Source of the DNA: an uncultured Verrucomicrobiota bacterium
GTDB taxonomy: Bacteria > Verrucomicrobiota > Verrucomicrobiia > Methylacidiphilales > Verrucolacustridaceae
Direction: 5' to 3'
Length of the DNA stretch: 8,488 nt
Assembly (NCBI GenBank): GCA_903905395.1
Contig: CAIVGD010000209.1
Coordinates: 1-8,488, forward strand
Of the stretch, positions 5,859-8,488 are shown in pieces. The notes under the pieces are model-generated. The model was not told where the DNA came from. It made no database searches and saw only the letters and a program-made list of their open reading frames with translations. The translations under genes and the position numbers were made by a program. Positions within the stretch are counted from its first letter, which is position 1. Each line of letters opens with the position of its first letter.

Positions 5859-5874
5859 TCCCGCGACCGCGGGA
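5859..5874. repeat. Perfect 7-base-arm palindrome
   Basis: TCCCGCG (5859-5865) and CGCGGGA (5868-5874) flank AC; the sterically allowed loop would be GACC. It is followed by an A-tract on the + strand, which is the wrong polarity for a terminator of the upstream + strand gene. It directly adjoins the 16-base phrase shared with 7312-7327. Confidence 0.6.
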
Positions 5875-5937
5875 AAAAATTAAACATCCAACATCCAAAA
5901 TCCTTTCCCCAATCCCCATTCCCTAATCACCATTCAC

Positions 5938-5959
5938 ACGGGCGGCGTCCGCCGCCCGT
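5938..5959. repeat. Perfect 9-bp hairpin with GTCC loop
   Basis: ACGGGCGGC (5938-5946) and GCCGCCCGT (5951-5959) are perfect inverted repeats around GTCC. This is the strongest hairpin of the spacer. No T-tract follows on either strand. A smaller hairpin with the same GTCC loop is found at 7357-7370. Confidence 0.7.
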
Positions 5960-6063
5960 CATCCCCCCATCCCCAACACACTTCCCATTAACCATTTGAA
6001 ACTATTATTCACTATCTGAAAAAATAACCGCACCATTTCGTCGTTTGCTCAGTTATATCCTAT

Positions 6064-6489
6064 ATGAAAACAACCACACTCACCCATCGTGGCGCGCTCG
6101 CCCTCGGCTTGCTCGCCTTCACCCTGTTCCATCCCACCCATCGCCTCTTGGCTGAAGTCAGCCAGGACACCGAAAAAACCGCCCGTCTGCTCAAGCGGTT
6201 CGACGCAAACCAAAATGGTAAGCTCGATCCCAAAGAACAGACCGCCGCCGACCAAGCGCGCAAGGAGTTATTTCAGCGACTCCAAGGGAAGTATGACACC
6301 GACGGAAACGGTCAGCTGAATGATGCTGAAAAAGCCGCCCGCCGCGCGTATATGCAGGCCAAGAAGCAGGAGAACCTCGCCAAGTACGACAAGGACGGCG
6401 ACGGTCGCTTGAGCCGGGAAGAACGCGCCGACGCGCTGGCCACACGCAAAGCCGCCAAAAAGGCCGCCTCCAAAGTCGAAGGCACCTAA
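6064..6489 (+). CDS. Secreted three-EF-hand calcium-binding protein
   Basis: The 141-residue product starts with a Sec-type signal peptide (MKTTTLTHRG, a hydrophobic core at about 11-22, probable cleavage after LLA at residue 30), placing it in the periplasm or outside. Three canonical 12-residue EF-hand loops follow: DANQNGKLDPKE (47-58), DTDGNGQLNDAE (78-89) and DKDGDGRLSREE (109-120). Each has the Ca-ligating Asp/Asn at positions 1, 3 and 5, Gly at 6, and acidic position 12. The loops are spaced exactly 31 residues apart, suggesting tandem duplication of one helix-loop unit. The C-terminus is Ala/Lys-rich. No catalytic domain is present, so a calcium buffer, sensor or matrix role is a guess. 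No Shine-Dalgarno is visible at the ATG. The gene ends in a strong terminator at 6500-6546. Confidence 0.9.
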   Translation: MKTTTLTHRGALALGLLAFTLFHPTHRLLAEVSQDTEKTARLLKRFDANQNGKLDPKEQTAADQARKELFQRLQGKYDTDGNGQLNDAEKAARRAYMQAKKQENLAKYDKDGDGRLSREERADALATRKAAKKAASKVEGT

Positions 6490-6788
6490 GCGCCAGATTG
6501 CTTCTCCGTCCGTGGCCGAACACGGGCGGAGAGGCTTTTCTTTTTTACCCCTCTGATTCTCACCAGTTTTTCCGCCCGCGTGAGTTGCTTGAAGTTTGCC
6601 TCCGCACTCCTCGCCTCCTTGTAACTCCTATGTTTCCAAACCGCCGCCAGTCTCACCGGTAACCGACTCCGCGTGTACTTCCCCCCCGTCCCATTCCGAT
6701 GCGCCTGTAACCTCCTCTCTAAATGATTCGTCCATCCCGTGTACAACGACCCATCCCGACATCGTAAAACATATACCCATGCACTCAT
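6486..6788 (-). CDS. GIY-YIG single-domain nuclease-like protein (UPF0213/YhbQ type)
   Basis: A 100-residue stand-alone GIY-YIG domain. VYVLRC (5-10) and LYTGWT (15-20) are the GIY and YIG elements. NHLERRLQAHRNG (21-33) carries the conserved Arg and His, GGKYT (35-39) the following loop, and SAEANFKQLTRAEKLVRI (61-78) the conserved Glu63 and C-terminal helix. Small proteins of this type are proposed DNA-repair or structure-specific nucleases acting in the cytosol; many are uncharacterised. The ATG at 6788 is chosen, although a TTG two codons upstream (6794) is possible; neither has a well-spaced Shine-Dalgarno. The TAG stop overlaps the stop of the convergent EF-hand gene. The tail after residue 84 (SLSARVRPRTEKQSGA) extends past the domain and is encoded by the terminator stem of the opposite gene. 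It lies 44 bases after the release-factor-like gene and may share its transcript. Confidence 0.88.
   Translation of the reverse strand: MSAWVYVLRCRDGSLYTGWTNHLERRLQAHRNGTGGKYTRSRLPVRLAAVWKHRSYKEARSAEANFKQLTRAEKLVRIRGVKKKSLSARVRPRTEKQSGA
6500..6546 (+). terminator. Strong intrinsic terminator of the EF-hand gene
   Basis: The arms 6500-6514 and 6521-6535 form a 15-bp stem with two G-U pairs and the 6-base loop GCCGAA. The T-rich run TTTTCTTTTTT (6536-6546) follows. It starts 11 bases after the EF-hand stop codon and is oriented for the + strand. On the opposite strand the stem is not followed by T, so it works in one direction only. It lies within the 3' coding part of the convergent GIY-YIG gene. 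Confidence 0.92.
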
Positions 6789-6832
6789 CTCCAAGAATCA
6801 GAGCTCGATAAACCCCAAACCTCAACCCCCAA

Positions 6833-7198
6833 TCAAAAATCCTTCCACTTCCCGCGCCCTTCCTTGATCTTCGCCCGCTTTCTTTTCCCCTCCACCAGCT
6901 CTCGCTTCGTTCCCCGACTCCGCTTCGCCTTCCGACTCCTCTCCTGCGACCTTTCCGCCGCCTTCGCCAGACGAATTCGCCTTTCCCTTTCCATCAACGC
7001 CTCCACCAACCTTTTCCTCGCGCGAATTCGGTTCGCCTCTCGGAACCGCTCCTCTTGCGCCACCACCGTAATCCCCGTCGGAAGATGTCTCAATACCACC
7101 CGCGTCTCCACCTTCTGAACATTCTGCCCACCTCTCCCCCCCGATCGGGAAAACTCCTCCACCAAATCCTCTTCCTTCAGCTGAATGTCTTTTTTCAC
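6833..7198 (-). CDS. Stand-alone GGQ release-factor-like protein, probable ribosome rescue factor
   Basis: The 121-residue product is essentially a class-I release-factor catalytic domain. SGGRGGQNVQKVETRVVLRH (19-38) contains the GGQ (23-25) that triggers peptidyl-tRNA hydrolysis, followed by LPTGITVVAQEERF and the ANRIRARKRLVEAL helix. The codon-recognition domains of RF1/RF2 are missing, so stop codons cannot be read. From about residue 70 the chain is very rich in Arg/Lys (RSRKAKRSRGTKREL, EGKRKRAKIKEGRGKWKDF). This is the layout of ArfB (YaeJ) and mitochondrial C12orf65/MTRFR, whose basic tails enter the mRNA channel or contact rRNA of stalled ribosomes. The GTG at 7198 is preferred because AAGGAGG ends 5 bases before it; a TTG one codon upstream would have only 2-base spacing. 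It is distinct from ArfB proper in the sequence around the GGQ. Confidence 0.88.
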   Translation of the reverse strand: MKKDIQLKEEDLVEEFSRSGGRGGQNVQKVETRVVLRHLPTGITVVAQEERFREANRIRARKRLVEALMERERRIRLAKAAERSQERSRKAKRSRGTKRELVEGKRKRAKIKEGRGKWKDF

Positions 7199-7203
7199 CA
7201 AAT

Positions 7204-7210
7204 CCTCCTT
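7204..7210 (-). promoter_or_regulatory. Shine-Dalgarno deciding a GTG start
   Basis: AAGGAGG on the - strand is a near-perfect anti-16S match. Its 5-base distance to the GTG at 7198-7196, against 2 bases to the TTG at 7201-7199, makes GTG the likely start of the release-factor-like gene. Confidence 0.8.
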
Positions 7211-7311
7211 ACCTCAACCACCCCACCTTCGCACTTTCTAACTTTTCCACTCCCTTAACCCCTTCAGCTCTGACCTCGATCGTTCTTCTCGAAATAATCA
7301 AAAACCCAACA

Positions 7312-7327
7312 TCCGCGTCTGCGTCCC
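7312..7327. repeat. 16-base phrase shared with 5847-5862
   Basis: TCCGCGTCTGCGTCCC occurs here and at 5847-5862 in identical form and orientation. Both sites also have CCAACATCC nearby, directly before the phrase here and about 25 bases after it at the other site. It is part of the recurring text of the spacers. Confidence 0.7.
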
Positions 7328-7356
7328 CCATCTTCCATCTCCTATCTTCTCCTGGC

Positions 7357-7370
7357 GGCGCGTCCGCGCC
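7357..7370. repeat. Small GC hairpin with GTCC loop
   Basis: GGCGC (7357-7361) and GCGCC (7366-7370) flank GTCC, the same loop as the 5938-5959 hairpin. It abuts repeat copy B within 3 bases. Confidence 0.5.
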
Positions 7371-7372
7371 CC

Positions 7373-7436
7373 GCGGCCTCGGAGATGCCGCCTCTACCTA
7401 AGCTCTCAATTCTCAGCTCTTCTGACTTCAACTTAA
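7373..7436. repeat. Dispersed 64-base repeat, copy B (3' of the YnbE-YdbL-like gene)
   Basis: This is the second copy of the repeat at 306-369 (61/64 identical, same orientation). Its hairpin is 5 bp, GCGGC (7373-7377) with GCCGC (7387-7391). The repeat is followed by three hexamers, ACTTAA-TCTTAA-ACTTAA (7431-7448), against two in copy A. It lies 3' of the lipoprotein gene, about 25-40 bases past its stop, mirroring copy A behind guaB3. The rest of the 7199-7474 spacer contains only C/T-rich text, the 16-base phrase and one small hairpin. Confidence 0.85.
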
Positions 7437-7474
7437 TCTTAAACTTAAACTGGGATCGGTCCTCAGCCCCCACC

Positions 7475-7939
7475 TCACTTCTTCCCCCAACGCCCGTCGT
7501 CCCCCTGAATCCACTCGCCCGGATAACTCGCCTCGCGCGATCGTCGCGCAAACTCCCTGCCGTACTGGTCCTCGGTCTTTCCCTCCAGTTCCGCCTTTTC
7601 TCCAAAAAGTTTTTTCCGGGCTGCGTTCTCCTTAGCCACCACCGCTTTCGCGTAATCCGCATATGCCAGATCCTTCGGATCCTCCTTCAATACCAGAAAT
7701 CCATCCCTGCCCTCCCCCGCCTTGTGATCGTTCTTCAACTCCTGCACTTGATGGGAAAGCATCCGCCTTTCCTCCGCCGCACTCAGAACCGTCCCCTCCG
7801 GCTTGCTCGCCACTCCACCCTTTTGCTCCACATCCACCTTCATGTTGATGTCCACCTTCAAGGGCTCCGGAGTGTCCAATTGCACCGTCGCACACCCCGC
7901 CCAGCCCAATACCACCAAAATCATCCACGCCCTCTTCAT
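7475..7939 (-). CDS. YnbE-YdbL fusion-like outer-membrane lipoprotein
   Basis: The 154-residue product starts with MKRAWMILVVLGWAGC, a short lipoprotein signal with the lipobox cysteine at 16. Residues 16-40 (CATVQLDTPEPLKVDINMKV...) follow the pattern of E. coli YnbE, whose mature part begins with a Cys and reads 'P.PITINMNVKIEHE'. Residues 50-154 match YdbL (DUF1318): LSAAEERR at the start, DGFLVLKED, then KAVVAKENAARKKLFGEKA, ending in PGEWIQGDDGRWGKK. The last stretch corresponds closely to the YdbL ending as I recall it. The two are separate proteins in E. coli, a lipoprotein and a periplasmic protein. The ATG at 7939 is chosen because it places the lipobox correctly; a TTG further up (7981) would add 14 polar residues. 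It is divergent from the AsmA-like gene at 8026. The expected role is as outer-membrane partner of an AsmA-like lipid-transport bridge. Confidence 0.85.
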   Translation of the reverse strand: MKRAWMILVVLGWAGCATVQLDTPEPLKVDINMKVDVEQKGGVASKPEGTVLSAAEERRMLSHQVQELKNDHKAGEGRDGFLVLKEDPKDLAYADYAKAVVAKENAARKKLFGEKAELEGKTEDQYGREFARRSREASYPGEWIQGDDGRWGKK

Positions 7940-8025
7940 CCCCCCACCATAATCCCCTTCCGCTCCTCTCTCAATCCACAACCTTCCATTCTTTCTTCAA
8001 TCTAAACTCCCCCTTAAACTCTGCC
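7940..8025. promoter_or_regulatory. Divergent intergenic region, lipoprotein and AsmA-like gene
   Basis: Eighty-six C/T-rich bases separate the two divergent starts and must hold both promoters. G-rich sequence (AAGGGG and GGTGGGGGG on the - strand) precedes the lipoprotein ATG, but none is well spaced. No Shine-Dalgarno is visible for the + strand gene. I see no clear -10/-35 pair. Confidence 0.45.
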
Positions 8026-8488
8026 ATGCCCCGCCGCCGCCTCCTTCTCCCTTTGTCCCTCGTGCTCATCGCCTGCGCGGCTATTCCCTCAATCCCCCTC
8101 CACCTCGCCCTCTTTCTCACCCGCACTCCCGCCACCTTTTCCTCCGCCCATTGGCGCGGCCTCGGCCTTCTGGAAATCCGCGGGATTCAGTACCGCGATG
8201 CCATCCAACTCGAAGCCCTCACTCTGCAACTCGACCCCCGCCTCCTTCTCGGACGAATTTCCGAAATTCGTATCTACGGAGCCGAAGGATGGCTCAGCCG
8301 TCTCTCAGTTCCCTCCTCTTCAGGACCTGGCCTCCCCCTCCGCATCTCTCGCCTTCTCATCGCTAATTCCGTCCTCCAACTCGACAACCTCGGCCCCGGC
8401 ATCCCTCCCACCCCACTCCGCCTCGGCGATACCACCCCGCTTCTTTTCACCGATCTCCGACTCGGCTCCCGCCAACCCAGCGAGGCCG
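8026..8488 (+). CDS. AsmA/YdbH-like envelope protein, N-terminal part
   Basis: The frame opens at ATG 8026 and is still open at the window edge (154 codons). A basic start (MPRRR) leads into a long hydrophobic segment (about 6-31), a likely inner-membrane anchor. After it comes SSAHWRGLGLLEIRGIQYRD, then IQLEALTLQLDPRLLLGRIS and EIRIYGAEGWL. This is the alternating beta-strand text with an 'LLEIRGI' and an 'L.LDPR.LL.GRI' element that is typical of the first repeats of AsmA-like proteins (AsmA, TamB, YhdP, YdbH). Divergence from a YnbE-YdbL-like gene argues for the YdbH branch, an inner-membrane-anchored periplasm-spanning bridge for phospholipid traffic. A lipobox-like LIAC occurs at 14-17, but hydrophobicity continues past it, so a transmembrane anchor is more likely. 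Most of the protein (E. coli YdbH has about 880 residues) lies outside. Confidence 0.75.
   Translation, partial: MPRRRLLLPLSLVLIACAAIPSIPLHLALFLTRTPATFSSAHWRGLGLLEIRGIQYRDAIQLEALTLQLDPRLLLGRISEIRIYGAEGWLSRLSVPSSSGPGLPLRISRLLIANSVLQLDNLGPGIPPTPLRLGDTTPLLFTDLRLGSRQPSEA

Larger units (their letters stand above)
5802..6063. other. Palindrome-rich spacer of about 260 bases without a gene
   Basis: No coding frame is convincing here. The first 160 bases hold four separate GC hairpins (5806-5820, 5834-5844, 5859-5874, 5938-5959) embedded in C/T-rich text with short recurring phrases such as AACATCC. The last 100 bases are AT-richer and must carry the promoter for the EF-hand gene. A TTGAAA at 5996-6001 is the best -35-like box, but no good -10 stands at the right distance. 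No Shine-Dalgarno precedes the ATG at 6064. Confidence 0.6.

Noticed and set aside
5859..5880. Palindrome followed by AAAAAA as a terminator
   Set aside because: The A-tract follows on the + strand. On the - strand the T-tract would come before the stem, not after it, so the polarity is wrong in both directions.
5996..6025. TTGAAA with an AT-rich stretch as the EF-hand gene promoter
   Set aside because: The -35-like box is good, but the hexamers 17-18 bases on (AAAAAA, AAAAAT) are poor -10 matches. Not supported as a specific feature.
7385..8005. Open frame of 206 codons on the + strand
   Set aside because: It runs opposite the YnbE-YdbL-like lipoprotein gene and through repeat copy B. The product is low-complexity Leu/Pro/Ser/His text, and the lipobox and YdbL motifs support the other strand.
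8065..8079. Lipobox-like LIAC near the start of the AsmA-like protein
   Set aside because: The hydrophobic stretch continues about 14 residues past the Cys, as in a membrane anchor, and AsmA-like proteins are normally anchored by a helix.

Overview
This window looks like ordinary chromosome from a Gram-negative bacterium, most likely from the Verrucomicrobiota (Opitutales-like), although that assignment is an inference. It rests on the ExbB/ExbD/TonB-type machinery, the outer-membrane lipoprotein and AsmA-like genes, a CBS-less GuaB3 enzyme, a GYF_2/proline-rich protein, moderately high GC, and compact intergenic spacers made of recurring GC-palindrome phrases. The + strand is strikingly C/pyrimidine-rich whichever way the genes point, which suggests a strong replication-strand skew with the - strand as the leading strand. 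There is no rRNA, tRNA, CRISPR array, insertion sequence or prophage.

Layout. Bases 1-166 (- strand) hold the 5' part of an addiction-module antitoxin-like gene that runs off the left edge. Bases 167-379 are non-coding and end in repeat copy A. From 4728 down to 380 (- strand) lies a tightly packed six-gene unit: leuB, exbB, exbD, a TonB-like gene, a small membrane zinc-ribbon gene and guaB3. Four of its genes (exbB to zinc ribbon) are joined by three successive 4-base ATGA stop/start overlaps. Divergent from leuB on the + strand is a coupled pair: an unrecognised 90-residue protein and a GYF_2-domain protein with long Pro-rich linkers. A spacer of about 260 bases with GC palindromes follows, then a secreted three-EF-hand protein (+). 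Its strong intrinsic terminator lies inside the 3' end of a convergent GIY-YIG nuclease-like gene (-). Upstream of that (-) is a stand-alone GGQ release-factor-like gene with a very basic tail. Another spacer carries repeat copy B.

The right end is the most interesting part. A lipoprotein (- strand, 7475-7939) reads as a fusion of YnbE and YdbL. It sits back to back with the start of a membrane-anchored AsmA-like gene (+, 8026 to the edge) that resembles YdbH by position and character. In E. coli, ydbH, ynbE and ydbL are three separate genes in one operon, and their products form and regulate an inner-to-outer-membrane lipid bridge. Here the system appears to be rearranged into two divergent genes, with the two small partners joined in one polypeptide.

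How the genes work together: ExbB, ExbD and the TonB-like protein should form one proton-driven energy-transducing complex. LeuB (leucine synthesis) and GuaB3 (purine metabolism) share its transcript without an obvious functional link. The lipoprotein and the AsmA-like protein probably form an envelope-spanning lipid-homeostasis system.
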